Of a DNA stretch of 64,000 bases, positions 28,564 to 36,067 are shown piece after piece. Source of the stretch: Bradyrhizobium amphicarpaeae. Its GTDB lineage: Bacteria > Pseudomonadota > Alphaproteobacteria > Rhizobiales > Xanthobacteraceae. Every line of letters begins with the position of its first letter. Position 1 is the stretch's first letter. Where the stretch lies: positions 1,890,001-1,954,000 of the forward strand of contig NZ_CP029426.2 of the NCBI RefSeq assembly GCF_002266435.3. Direction: 5' to 3'. Under the pieces are notes generated by a model, which saw only the letters and a program-made list of their open reading frames with translations, had not been told where the DNA came from and ran no database searches. Made by a program: the position numbers and the translations under genes.

Positions 28564-29441
28564 GCGATGGGCTGCTTCGCAGGAATACGGACGACTTCAG
28601 GTTCTGCCAGCTTCAACGCGAGACCGCCGGCGGTGAGCGGCTGGCCGGCATCGAGCGCCTCTGCGACTCGGTCGATGCGTACCAGGGCAATGCCCTTGCC
28701 GCGGGATGTCGAGCCGATGGTGCCGACCGGCTTTTCGCCGGCGAGAATGGTCGTGCCCGCTTCGGGGGAGGAGCCGTCGAGCAGTACCTTCACGCTGCGG
28801 GTGCGCGCGGTGCCGCGGTGCTGCATGCGCGAGACGACCTCCTGGCCGACATAGCAACCCTTGTCGAAATCGACGCCGGCAAGCCGGTCCATGTTGGTCT
28901 CGTGTGGAAACGCATCGCTGTACATGAAATCGAGCCCGCCGCGCGGCACGCCGAGCGCGATGCGGTGCGCTTCGTAGTCGGTCGCATCGACCAGCTCGGC
29001 GCCGATGAGGTCGGACAGCTTTTGCTTGAGATCCTCGGGGATCAGGATGCGAAAGCCGAGCGCATCATTGCGCGGGTCGGTGAAGGCAAGATCGGGCTGC
29101 GCCGCGGGCTGGCCGTCCCAGGCGGCGAGCACGCCGAGATCGTCGGAGAGGTTCTCCACCGTGACCTTGGCGCGCAGCTTGTAGAATTTCAGCTTGGTGG
29201 CGAGACTTTCGGCGAGCGCCTTCGGGCAGTCGATCAGGAACCCGCCGCCGTGCCCCGCGGGCGCTTCGGTGATCAGGAAATCCACCATGATCTTGCCCTG
29301 CGGCGTCAGCAGCGCGCCGAATCGCCCCAGACCCGGTTTCAGCCTGTCGAGGTCGGTCGTGACCAGGCCGTTGAGGAAGTTGCGCGCATCCTCGCCCGCG
29401 ATCTTGACAACGCCCCGGTCGGGAAGAAACGCTGATTTCAT
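28560..29441 (-). CDS. ygfZ: Folate-binding Fe-S cluster assembly protein YgfZ
   Basis: Tetrahydrofolate-dependent factor that supports some Fe-S enzymes; related to the T-protein of glycine cleavage but not an aminomethyltransferase. 293 residues. The diagnostic motif is present as DKGCYVGQEVVSRMQHRG, with the conserved Cys in K-G-C-Y-x-G-Q-E. The N-terminal part has FLNGLVTTDLDRL. ATG 29441 is chosen over upstream ATG 29486 because conserved sequence begins at MKSAFLPDRG. It is the first gene of the ygfZ-tag-HD operon and divergent from dihydroorotase. Confidence 0.93.
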   Translation of the reverse strand: MKSAFLPDRGVVKIAGEDARNFLNGLVTTDLDRLKPGLGRFGALLTPQGKIMVDFLITEAPAGHGGGFLIDCPKALAESLATKLKFYKLRAKVTVENLSDDLGVLAAWDGQPAAQPDLAFTDPRNDALGFRILIPEDLKQKLSDLIGAELVDATDYEAHRIALGVPRGGLDFMYSDAFPHETNMDRLAGVDFDKGCYVGQEVVSRMQHRGTARTRSVKVLLDGSSPEAGTTILAGEKPVGTIGSTSRGKGIALVRIDRVAEALDAGQPLTAGGLALKLAEPEVVRIPAKQPIA

Positions 29442-29542
29442 GCGAAAATCTCTTGCGACATGTTGCTCCGGAACGTAAGCCCGCAAGGCATAAACGACAA
29501 GACCTCGAGCCCTGCGCTTGGGGATGAAAGAGGCCTTCAGCC

Positions 29543-30877
29543 ATGACCCAGCGCTTTGATGTGATCCTCAAGGGCGGCACCGTCGTCAACCAGGACGGCG
29601 AGAATGTTCGCGATATCGGCATCGCCGGAGGCCGCATCGCCGAGCTGGGCCCGCTGTCGCAGACCTCGGCCGCGGAGGTCATCGACTGCAAGGGCCTGCA
29701 TATCCTGCCCGGCGTGATGGACACGCAGGTGCATTTCCGCGAGCCCGGGCTGGAGCAGAAGGAAGATCTCGAAACCGGTTCGCGCAGCGCCGTGATGGGC
29801 GGCGTCACCGCGGTGTTCGAGATGCCGAACACCTCGCCGCTCACAGTGACGGAGGCCACCTTCACCGACAAGGTGAAGCGCGCCCATCACCGCATGCATT
29901 GCGATTTCGCCTTCTTCATCGGCGGCACCCGCGAGAACGTGCAGGATCTGCCGGTGCTCGAGCGCGCGCCGGGCTGTGCGGGCGTGAAGGTGTTCATCGG
30001 CTCCTCGACCGGTGCGCTGCTTGTGGAGGACGACGAAAGCCTGCGCCGCATCTTCCAGGTGATCCGCCGCCGCGCCGCATTCCATGCCGAGGACGAATAC
30101 CGCCTCAACGACCGCAAATCGCTGCGCATCGAGGGCGACCCGCGCTCGCATCCGGTGTGGCGCGACGAGACCGCGGCGCTGATGGCGACGCAGCGCCTCG
30201 TCAAGCTCGCGCACGAGACCGGCAAGCGCATCCACGTGCTGCACATCTCGACCAAGGAAGAGATCGAGTTTCTGCGCGACCACAAGGACGTCGCCTCCTG
30301 CGAGGCGACGCCGCATCATCTCACGCTGGTGGCGCCCGAATGCTACGAACGGCTCGGCACGCTGGCGCAGATGAATCCGCCGGTGCGCGGCGCCGATCAC
30401 CGCGCCGGCATCTGGCGCGGCATCGAGCAGGGCATCATCGACGTGCTCGGCTCCGACCACGCCCCGCATACGCTGGAGGAGAAGCAGAAGACCTATCCGG
30501 CGTCGCCCTCCGGCATGACCGGCGTGCAGACGCTGGTGCCGCTGATGCTCGATCACGTCAATGCGGGCCGGCTGTCGCTGGCGCGTTTCGTCGATCTCAC
30601 CAGCGCCGGCCCGGCACGGCTTTACAACATGGCCTGCAAGGGCCGTATCGCTGCCGGCTATGATGCCGACTTCACGGTGGTCGATCTCAAGCGCAGCGAG
30701 ACCATCACCAACAAATGGGTGGCGTCGAAAGCCGGCTGGACACCCTATGACGGCGTCCGCGTCACCGGTTGGCCCGTCGGCACGTTTGTGCGCGGCCGCC
30801 GCGTGATGTGGCAGGGCGAGCTGGTCACAGCCTCGCAGGGCGAGCCGGTGCGATTCCTGGAGACGTTGAAGCCGTAG
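29543..30877 (+). CDS. pyrC: Dihydroorotase (amidohydrolase family, QVH subtype)
   Basis: Cyclises carbamoyl-aspartate to dihydroorotate in pyrimidine synthesis. 444 residues. The metal motif near the N-terminus reads DTQVHFREPG, so the usual first His of HxH is Gln62, while His64 is kept. The bridging-lysine block GVKVFIGSSTGALL, the His blocks FHAEDE and HVLHIST, the TPHHLTL block and catalytic Asp in GSDHAPHT are all present. Some dihydroorotases in other phyla share the QVH variant. An ATG with AAAGAGG upstream is at 29543. Other cyclic amidohydrolase activities (hydantoinase-like) cannot be excluded. Confidence 0.87.
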   Translation: MTQRFDVILKGGTVVNQDGENVRDIGIAGGRIAELGPLSQTSAAEVIDCKGLHILPGVMDTQVHFREPGLEQKEDLETGSRSAVMGGVTAVFEMPNTSPLTVTEATFTDKVKRAHHRMHCDFAFFIGGTRENVQDLPVLERAPGCAGVKVFIGSSTGALLVEDDESLRRIFQVIRRRAAFHAEDEYRLNDRKSLRIEGDPRSHPVWRDETAALMATQRLVKLAHETGKRIHVLHISTKEEIEFLRDHKDVASCEATPHHLTLVAPECYERLGTLAQMNPPVRGADHRAGIWRGIEQGIIDVLGSDHAPHTLEEKQKTYPASPSGMTGVQTLVPLMLDHVNAGRLSLARFVDLTSAGPARLYNMACKGRIAAGYDADFTVVDLKRSETITNKWVASKAGWTPYDGVRVTGWPVGTFVRGRRVMWQGELVTASQGEPVRFLETLKP

Positions 30878-30910
30878 CGGGCTTCTGTCGGGGAACGAAC
30901 GCACCATCCC

Positions 30911-30996
30911 CGTCATTGCGAGGAGCCCTTGCGACGAAGCAATCCAGAATCCCTCATCGGAAAGACTTTGGATTGCTTCGCTGCTCTGCAATGACG
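30911..30996. repeat. Dispersed intergenic palindrome (family A), copy 2
   Basis: It starts CGTCATTGCGAGGAGCCCTT and ends GCAATGACG, with internal GGATTGCTTCGC as in the copy at 7297-7383. It lies just after the dihydroorotase gene. Confidence 0.8.
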
Positions 30997-31031
30997 GGGA
31001 GGGGCCGACGCTTCCTCTCGAATGGGCGTCC

Positions 31032-31108
31032 GTAGCCCGCATGAGCGAAGCGACATGCGGGTTTCGCTTGAGCCATTCCCGGGTTTCGCTACGCTCAACC
31101 GGGCTACG
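31032..31108. repeat. Dispersed intergenic repeat (family C), copy 1
   Basis: The ends are GTAGCCCGCATGAGCGAAGC and GCTCAACCGGGCTAC, an inverted pair. The other copy is at 47034-47112. It ends 21 bp before the sulfurtransferase ATG, so it occupies that gene's promoter or leader. Confidence 0.75.
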
Positions 31109-31129
31109 GCTCCGCAACGCGAGGCGAGA

Positions 31130-32002
31130 ATGTCCCAACAATCACATCTCATCACCACCGAGCAGCTCGCCGTCATGCTCGGCGATGCCAACCTCCGCCT
31201 CTACGACTGCACGACCTACAACGAACCCGTCCCGCCGGGCAGCGACGTGCCGTATCGCGCGGTCCCCGGCGACAAGACGTTCGCAGCCGGCCACATTCCG
31301 GGGGCCGATTTTCTCGATCTGCAGGGCGAATTCTCCGATACCACATCGCAACAGTTCTACATGATGCCTGATGTCGGGCAGCTGGAAGCCGCCTTCGGCC
31401 GCCACGGCGCCGATACGGGCAAGACGATCGTGCTCTACAGCATCGGCACCATGATGTGGGCGACGCGGTTCTGGTGGATGCTGCGCGCGCTCGGCGTCGA
31501 TGCCCATGTGCTCGACGGCGGTTTCGACAAATGGAAGGAGGAGGGGCGGCCGGTTGAAACAGGCGCACCGAAGGGATATCCCGCCACGACATTCAAGGCC
31601 GCGCCGCGCGCGGGCTTCTTCGTCGACAGGACCATTGTGAAGGCGCGGATCGGCGATCCCGCGACGGTCATCGTCAACGCGCTCGGTCCGCAATTTCATC
31701 GCGGCCTCGAGCCGAGCCGCTACGGCCGGCCCGGCCGTGTTCCCGGCAGCGTCAACGTACCGGCTGCAACGCTCGTCAACGCCGACAAGACGCTGACCAG
31801 CCTGGCGGATGCGGAAGCAAAATTCGCCGCCGAGGGCGTCACGCGTGACAAGAGCGTGATTCTCTATTGCGGCGGCGGCATCTCGGCGACGATCGACCTG
31901 TTCCTGCTGGCGCAGCTCGGTTACGACAAACTGATGCTCTACGACGCCTCGATGGGCGAATGGGCGAGGGATCCGACCCTGCCGATCGAGACGGATGGGT
32001 AG
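31130..32002 (+). CDS. sseA: Sulfurtransferase, two-domain rhodanese (SseA-like)
   Basis: Transfers sulfane sulfur to a thiophilic acceptor (thiosulfate or 3-mercaptopyruvate type). 290 residues with two rhodanese modules: an inactive N-terminal one (FAAGHIPGADFLDLQ, VLDGGFDKWKEEG) and a catalytic C-terminal one (GRVPGSVNVPAATLV, then the active-site loop YCGGGISATIDLF with the single catalytic Cys). Mercaptopyruvate enzymes usually carry CGSGVT here, so the CGGGIS loop leaves specificity open. ATG 31130 follows GAGGCGAGA. Confidence 0.9.
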   Translation: MSQQSHLITTEQLAVMLGDANLRLYDCTTYNEPVPPGSDVPYRAVPGDKTFAAGHIPGADFLDLQGEFSDTTSQQFYMMPDVGQLEAAFGRHGADTGKTIVLYSIGTMMWATRFWWMLRALGVDAHVLDGGFDKWKEEGRPVETGAPKGYPATTFKAAPRAGFFVDRTIVKARIGDPATVIVNALGPQFHRGLEPSRYGRPGRVPGSVNVPAATLVNADKTLTSLADAEAKFAAEGVTRDKSVILYCGGGISATIDLFLLAQLGYDKLMLYDASMGEWARDPTLPIETDG

Positions 32003-32136
32003 GCACGTTCCCGAGCGCAGCGGGAACATCTCCCGGCTGCCCCGAGATTAATGCTTGTCCGTCGAAGGCGGCTTCCGTGCGATAAACGCAGCAGACTTCG
32101 CGAAGAATTTCGCAAAGTCATTCATCCGTCGACTGG

Positions 32137-32162
32137 CCCCGCCCGTGTGGCGGGGTCATTTT
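32137..32162 (+). terminator. Hairpin after the sulfurtransferase gene, probable terminator
   Basis: A 7-bp GC stem CCCCGCC / GGCGGGG (32137-32143, 32149-32155) with loop CGTGT, followed by TCATTTT. The T-run is short, so termination may be partial. It sits between the ends of two convergent genes. Confidence 0.5.
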
Positions 32163-32172
32163 CGCGGAGAGC

Positions 32173-32439
32173 TTACTGCCTCGCGAGCGTGACCGAGAAT
32201 TCGCCGTTGCGGATGCGGCCCGGAAAACCTTCGACGAACTTGGCGACCGCGTCCTCGCCATAGGTGCCGACGAGCTCGGCGAAGGCCGCAAACAGGCTCG
32301 CCTGCGCCAGGCAGTCGCCATCGACGCCCTCATGGCGCGCTTCGGCCCAGGCCTCGTTGAGATAGCTCAGTGCGGCTTGCTTCTGCTCGTGATCGGGCAG
32401 CGGCGCGCGGTCGGGGGCGTAGGAAATCGGCTGGCTCAT
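32173..32439 (-). CDS. Conserved small hypothetical protein
   Basis: 88 residues, acidic, no signal peptide or membrane segment. Mostly helical by composition (QKQAALSYLNEAWAEARHEG, ASLFAAFAELVGTYGEDAVA). I do not recognise a family. Codon use and a complete start/stop suggest a real gene: it has the GC-rich third positions of its neighbours and fills the gap between two other genes. The ribosome-binding site is weak (GATCGAG). Confidence 0.6.
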   Translation of the reverse strand: MSQPISYAPDRAPLPDHEQKQAALSYLNEAWAEARHEGVDGDCLAQASLFAAFAELVGTYGEDAVAKFVEGFPGRIRNGEFSVTLARQ

Positions 32440-32599
32440 GAAACTCGATCAGGGCTGGGGCGCGATCCACGGCGATGCGCTGTGCGAGAGGTGTAGCATG
32501 CGCATTAACGACCGCTAGGCCACATCTTTAGGAACGGTTAACGGCTGTGAACAAAGTCGATAACAGGGTTCCGGGAGAGCCGTCGGGTCGATCCTCTCT

Positions 32600-32690
32600 G
32601 TCATTCCGGGGCGCGCGCGGCGCGAACTATGGTCCGCAATTGCGCACCTGAGAATCCATCGGGCTGCGCGCGCCCCGGAACGACGGGAGG
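32600..32690. repeat. Intergenic inverted repeat (family E)
   Basis: TTCCGGGGCGCGCGCG at the left pairs with CGCGCGCCCCGGAA at the right across a ~60-nt middle. It occupies most of the 256-bp gap between the 88-residue gene and the TIGR02301-like gene. Confidence 0.65.
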
Positions 32691-32695
32691 GAGTT

Positions 32696-33073
32696 TCAGT
32701 TCGCGTAGCGGGCCGTCAGATCCCGCGAGATCTTCGAGCCTTCCTCGATGTAACGGCGGATCGCCACCGTCGCGGCCGGCGTGCAGCTGCGATAGGTCTG
32801 CTGAAAGCCGTTATAGCCACGGTTGAAGCCGGCGATCATGCGGGTGCGGCGCTCCCCGGAGGGGGTTTCGGCATCGATCAGCGCCTGCATCTCGTTGCGC
32901 CATTTGTTGCCCTCGTTGGAGCCGCAGATGCCGCGCAGGTAGTGCAGGCCGCCGAGAATCTCCGCCAGCCGCTGCAAATCGGCGTCGAACGGCGCCGCCA
33001 CGTCCTGGGCCCGCGCGGGCACGGAGGCGCAGGCGAGAATTAGGGCAAAAATGGCCAGAAATCGCGTGGACAT
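32696..33073 (-). CDS. TIGR02301-like secreted protein
   Basis: 125 residues with a signal peptide (MSTRFLAIFALILACASVPA, cleavage after ARA near residue 22). The mature domain carries LHYLRGICG, WRNEMQALIDAE, RRTRMIAGFNRGYNGFQQTY and RSCTPAA. This is the conserved pattern of the TIGR02301 family of alphaproteobacterial periplasmic proteins of unknown function; the two Cys probably pair. ATG 33073 with GAAGAGG upstream is preferred over the open frame to 33163. Confidence 0.82.
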   Translation of the reverse strand: MSTRFLAIFALILACASVPARAQDVAAPFDADLQRLAEILGGLHYLRGICGSNEGNKWRNEMQALIDAETPSGERRTRMIAGFNRGYNGFQQTYRSCTPAATVAIRRYIEEGSKISRDLTARYAN

Positions 33074-33152
33074 CGGCGGGGTGTATGCCTCTTCAAGGCG
33101 GGGGACGCAAGGCAAGCCGCGCGGGACAGGTGCAGCGGAGGTCGGGGCTCGG

Positions 33153-33587
33153 TCAGGCTCCAATCAGCCGCGCGGCGGACTCGATGACCTCTTCCAGTCC
33201 TCCGGTCAGCTTGAGGTCGCCGAGGCCCGCCAGGGCGTCAGGGGCGACCCAGCGGTAATCGTCGAGCTCGTCGTTCAGGGATGGCTCCCTGGCCACCCAG
33301 CGGGCGGCAAAGGACATGATCAAATAGTGGCCGGCGCCGGGCGCGGCCGGCAGCACCTCGCGCCAGCCGGCAAGGCCGATGATCTCGATCTCGAGCCCGG
33401 TTTCCTCGTCGACTTCGCGGCGCAGGGCCTGGTGCAGCGATTCGCCGAATTCGACCCGGCCGCCGGGCAGCGAATAGAAGCCCTTGGCGGGGGAGCGGGC
33501 GCGGCGGGCCAGCAGCACCTTGCCGTCGCGAAAAATCGCGGCGCTGACCGCGATCTGGGGACGGGTGGGCTGGACGACGGCCGACAT
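33153..33587 (-). CDS. Nudix hydrolase
   Basis: 144 residues. The Nudix box is visible as GGRVEFGESLHQALRREVDE then ETGLEI, in the order G-x5-E-x7-REVxEETG, so the metal-binding glutamates are intact. The domain begins IAVSAAIFRDGKVLLARRAR, typical of ADP-ribose or (d)NTP pyrophosphatases; the substrate is not predictable. ATG 33587 is preferred over 33647 because conservation starts after PTRPQ. It is 79 bp upstream of the TIGR02301-like gene on the same strand. Confidence 0.88.
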   Translation of the reverse strand: MSAVVQPTRPQIAVSAAIFRDGKVLLARRARSPAKGFYSLPGGRVEFGESLHQALRREVDEETGLEIEIIGLAGWREVLPAAPGAGHYLIMSFAARWVAREPSLNDELDDYRWVAPDALAGLGDLKLTGGLEEVIESAARLIGA

Positions 33588-33606
33588 TGTCTTCAGGAAT
33601 CCTGGT

Positions 33607-34107
33607 TCAGTTCGCCATGATGGTTTCGACGTCGGCGTCGGCGCCACCGTGAATAATGCCGCCGCAGGCCGCGATCAGGGGCTGGACCCAGAGGGTCGCC
33701 TGCTCGGCGAGCTTGATGCGGGTCTGATCCTTCTCGACCTCGCGCATGGCCGTGCCGACCGCGGTCAGGATCGAGTGCAGGGTCTGGGTGATCTGGTCGA
33801 ACCGGGCCCGCACGTTCGGATCGGCCTTCTCATAGGCTTCAATGGCCAGGTCCCGCGCCTTGAAGTTCGATGCCGTGAAATGCTCGGCATAGGATAGCGG
33901 CGACCAGGTCAAAAAATCTTCGGCGCATTCCGGCATGTCGGGGATCATTTCAAGAAGCATCACAGCTTCATTGAAATGGTTGAGATAGTCAGTGGCCAGC
34001 CCGGTCCGCGGATTGATATTGGCCACGCGCAGCCGTTCGGCCCAGTCGGCGGCCTCGGGGCCCGTCTGTGCATGCGTCCGCGCGGGTTGGGAGGCCGTTG
34101 AGCTCAT
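33607..34107 (-). CDS. Conserved hypothetical protein
   Basis: 166 residues, no signal peptide. Helical and acidic, with the blocks LATDYLNHFNEAVMLLEMIP and DFLTWSPLSYAEHFTASNFK, and a Gly-rich end IIHGGADADVE. I know similar proteins only as uncharacterised alphaproteobacterial ORFs. It ends 19 bp before the Nudix start on the same strand, so the two are likely co-transcribed. It is divergent from the SRAP gene. Confidence 0.72.
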   Translation of the reverse strand: MSSTASQPARTHAQTGPEAADWAERLRVANINPRTGLATDYLNHFNEAVMLLEMIPDMPECAEDFLTWSPLSYAEHFTASNFKARDLAIEAYEKADPNVRARFDQITQTLHSILTAVGTAMREVEKDQTRIKLAEQATLWVQPLIAACGGIIHGGADADVETIMAN

Positions 34108-34169
34108 CTGCCGCAGTGTTAACGTTCGAGGTTAAAAGGACCTCAACGGACCCTATATAGACACCTGAG

Positions 34170-34934
34170 ATGTGTGGACGCTTCGTCATAACTTCGGCCC
34201 CCGCGGCCCTGCGGCAACTGTTTGGCTATGTCGAGCAGCCGAACTTCCCGCCCCGGTACAATGTGGCGCCGACACAACCGATTCCGGTCGTCTGGATCGA
34301 GAACGGCGCGCGCCATTTCCGTCTGATGCGCTGGGGCCTCTTGCCGGGCTGGGTCAAGGACCCCAAAGGGTTCACGCTCCTGATCAATGCCCGCTCCGAA
34401 ACGGTGCTGGAGAAGCCCGCGTTCAAGCGGGCGATACGGCGTCGCCGCGGCCTGATCCCGGCCGACGGCTACTATGAGTGGAAATCGGAAGGCGGCCGCA
34501 AGCAGCCCTTCTTCATCCACCGCGCCGACGGCGCGCCGCTTGGTTTCGCTGCGGTGTTCGAAACCTGGGCCGGGCCGAACGGCGAGGAGCTCGACACCGT
34601 CGCGATCGTCACGGCTGCCGCGGGCGAGGATCTCGCCACGCTGCATGACCGCGTGCCCGTCACCATCAGCCCGCGCGATTTCGAGCGCTGGCTCGACATC
34701 AGGGGCGACGAGGTCGATGCGATCCTGCCGCTGATGACGGCCCCACGCATCGGCGAATTCGCCTGGCACCCGGTTTCCACCCGCGTCAACCGCGTCGCCA
34801 ACGACGACGATCAGCTGCTGCTGCCGATCAGCGCGGAGGAGATGGCGGCGGAAGCAGAGGCGGCGAAGCCGAAGAAGGCGGCGCGGAAGGCCGCGGCCGG
34901 GCCGGGCGATGACGGGCAGGGCTCGTTGTTCTAG
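34170..34934 (+). CDS. yedK: SRAP-domain protein (YedK/HMCES family), abasic-site DNA-protein crosslinker
   Basis: 254 residues. SRAP proteins bond covalently to abasic sites in single-stranded DNA through Cys2. Seen here: MCGRF with Cys2 free after Met removal, YNVAPTQPIPVV with the conserved Asn, INARSETV, the Glu in GYYEWK, and the catalytic His in LHDRVPV. The last ~35 residues are a Lys/Ala-rich tail (AEAAKPKKAARKAAAGP) ending in GSLF, beyond the usual fold. The leader is short, and a TATATAG promoter-like word lies 15 bp before the ATG. Confidence 0.92.
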   Translation: MCGRFVITSAPAALRQLFGYVEQPNFPPRYNVAPTQPIPVVWIENGARHFRLMRWGLLPGWVKDPKGFTLLINARSETVLEKPAFKRAIRRRRGLIPADGYYEWKSEGGRKQPFFIHRADGAPLGFAAVFETWAGPNGEELDTVAIVTAAAGEDLATLHDRVPVTISPRDFERWLDIRGDEVDAILPLMTAPRIGEFAWHPVSTRVNRVANDDDQLLLPISAEEMAAEAEAAKPKKAARKAAAGPGDDGQGSLF

Positions 34935-34971
34935 CGCGGTGCCGCCGCATCGAACTCCAGCAGCGGCGCGC

Positions 34972-35388
34972 TCAGGCCGCGGCGACGGCTGATCCGAGGG
35001 CGGCGTTGCTGAAGGCCTTGCCGCCGATACCCCAGCCGCCGTCCACGGCGTAGCTGACATTGGCGAAGATCTGCTCGCGCCTGATACGACCCTCGGCCGC
35101 GGTCTCGATGATCGCCGTTCCTTCCGAGATCCAGGCGTCCTTCAGCTCCTGCGTCGGCAGCACGAAGGACGGCACCGTCAGCTCGAACACGGCGATGTCC
35201 GCGCGCTTTCCACCGGCATAGGTGCGGCTGTTCGGGACCACGGTCACCTCGCCGATGACGTTCGGTGTCATGAAGCGATTGCCGGTCAGGCCGTGCAGCC
35301 GCAACAGCAGCTCGGTCAGCTTGCGGAACGCCTCGGCTTCTCCGGCGGGCGTCAACGTGCCTTCGGGAACGATTACTTGGATGGGCAT
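34972..35388 (-). CDS. Tautomerase family protein (4-oxalocrotonate tautomerase-like)
   Basis: 138 residues. It begins MPIQVIVPEG, so Pro2 would become the catalytic N-terminal proline after Met removal. The length suggests a fused or extended tautomerase rather than the 60-residue classic form. It also has HGLTGNRFMTPNVIGEV and EQIFANVSYAVDGGWGIGG. The ATG is preceded by TGGAGAA. It is divergent from a TetR gene across a gap with three similar palindromes, so it is probably that repressor's target. Confidence 0.8.
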   Translation of the reverse strand: MPIQVIVPEGTLTPAGEAEAFRKLTELLLRLHGLTGNRFMTPNVIGEVTVVPNSRTYAGGKRADIAVFELTVPSFVLPTQELKDAWISEGTAIIETAAEGRIRREQIFANVSYAVDGGWGIGGKAFSNAALGSAVAAA

Positions 35389-35414
35389 CTGAGTTCTCCA
35401 GTTTGCACCGTGAG

Positions 35415-35428
35415 ATAACGGTCGTTAT
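35415..35428. promoter_or_regulatory. Operator-like palindrome 1 (ATAACG box)
   Basis: ATAACGGTCGTTAT, an inverted repeat with one central mismatch, 27 bp upstream of the tautomerase ATG. It is one of three similar boxes in this divergent gap. Confidence 0.75.
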
Positions 35429-35434
35429 ATAAAA

Positions 35435-35450
35435 CATAACGATCGTTATG
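35435..35450. promoter_or_regulatory. Operator-like palindrome 2 (perfect ATAACG box)
   Basis: CATAACGATCGTTATG, a perfect 16-bp palindrome. Its core starts 21 bp from the first box, about two helical turns. It is the best match of the three. Confidence 0.82.
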
Positions 35451-35464
35451 TCGTCAAGGACAAT

Positions 35465-35478
35465 ATAACGATCGCTAT
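35465..35478. promoter_or_regulatory. Operator-like palindrome 3 (ATAACG box)
   Basis: ATAACGATCGCTAT, one mismatch from the perfect box, 17 bp before the TetR ATG. Its position would allow autorepression. Confidence 0.75.
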
Positions 35479-35495
35479 CGAAGAGGTGGCTGGCG

Positions 35496-36056
35496 ATGGC
35501 ACGACCGAGGAAGAGCGAAGGAGACGCGCGGGCGCGGCTGGCGGATTCGGTGGGGCGCGGCTTCCGCATCGGTGGATTCGGCGGCGCAGGTGTGGACGCA
35601 CTGGCCAAAGGGGCGGGCCTCACGTCAGGGGCGTTTTATGCCCATTTCGAATCCAAGGCGGATGCGTTCCGCCTCGCCGTGGCGGACGGTCTTGCGTTCC
35701 TGCGCGACGGCATCGGCAAGTTTCAGACACAATATGGCAGCGGCTGGCGCGATCCGTTCATCGATTTCTATCTGGGGCCGCGGATGGAGGTCGGCCTCGA
35801 CGAAGCCTGCGCGCTGCCGAGCTTTTCCTCCGACGTTGCACGCGCGGACGCTGCAACGCGCGCCGTCTATCAAGCCGAGCTCGAGCAATTGGCGGACCTG
35901 GTTGCGCACGGCTTCCGGGGCGCCCATGCGCGCCAGCGGGCGCTGGCGCTGCTTGCGATTCTGACGGGGGCGGCGGACATGGCCCGCGCCGTCAAGGACG
36001 ATGGCGTCAGACGGGACATCCTCGCCGCCGCGAAGCTGGCAGCGAAGGCGATCTAG
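35496..36056 (+). CDS. TetR/AcrR-family transcriptional regulator
   Basis: 186 residues. The N-terminal helix-turn-helix is FRIGGFGGAGVDALAKGAGL followed by TSGAFYAHFESKADAF, the standard TetR recognition segment. The C-terminal ligand domain ends in helices (ALLAILTGAADMARAV). It probably represses itself and the divergent tautomerase through the three palindromes in the 107-bp gap. AAGAGG precedes ATG 35496. The ligand is unknown. Confidence 0.88.
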   Translation: MARPRKSEGDARARLADSVGRGFRIGGFGGAGVDALAKGAGLTSGAFYAHFESKADAFRLAVADGLAFLRDGIGKFQTQYGSGWRDPFIDFYLGPRMEVGLDEACALPSFSSDVARADAATRAVYQAELEQLADLVAHGFRGAHARQRALALLAILTGAADMARAVKDDGVRRDILAAAKLAAKAI

Positions 36057-36067
36057 CGCGCGGGCGT

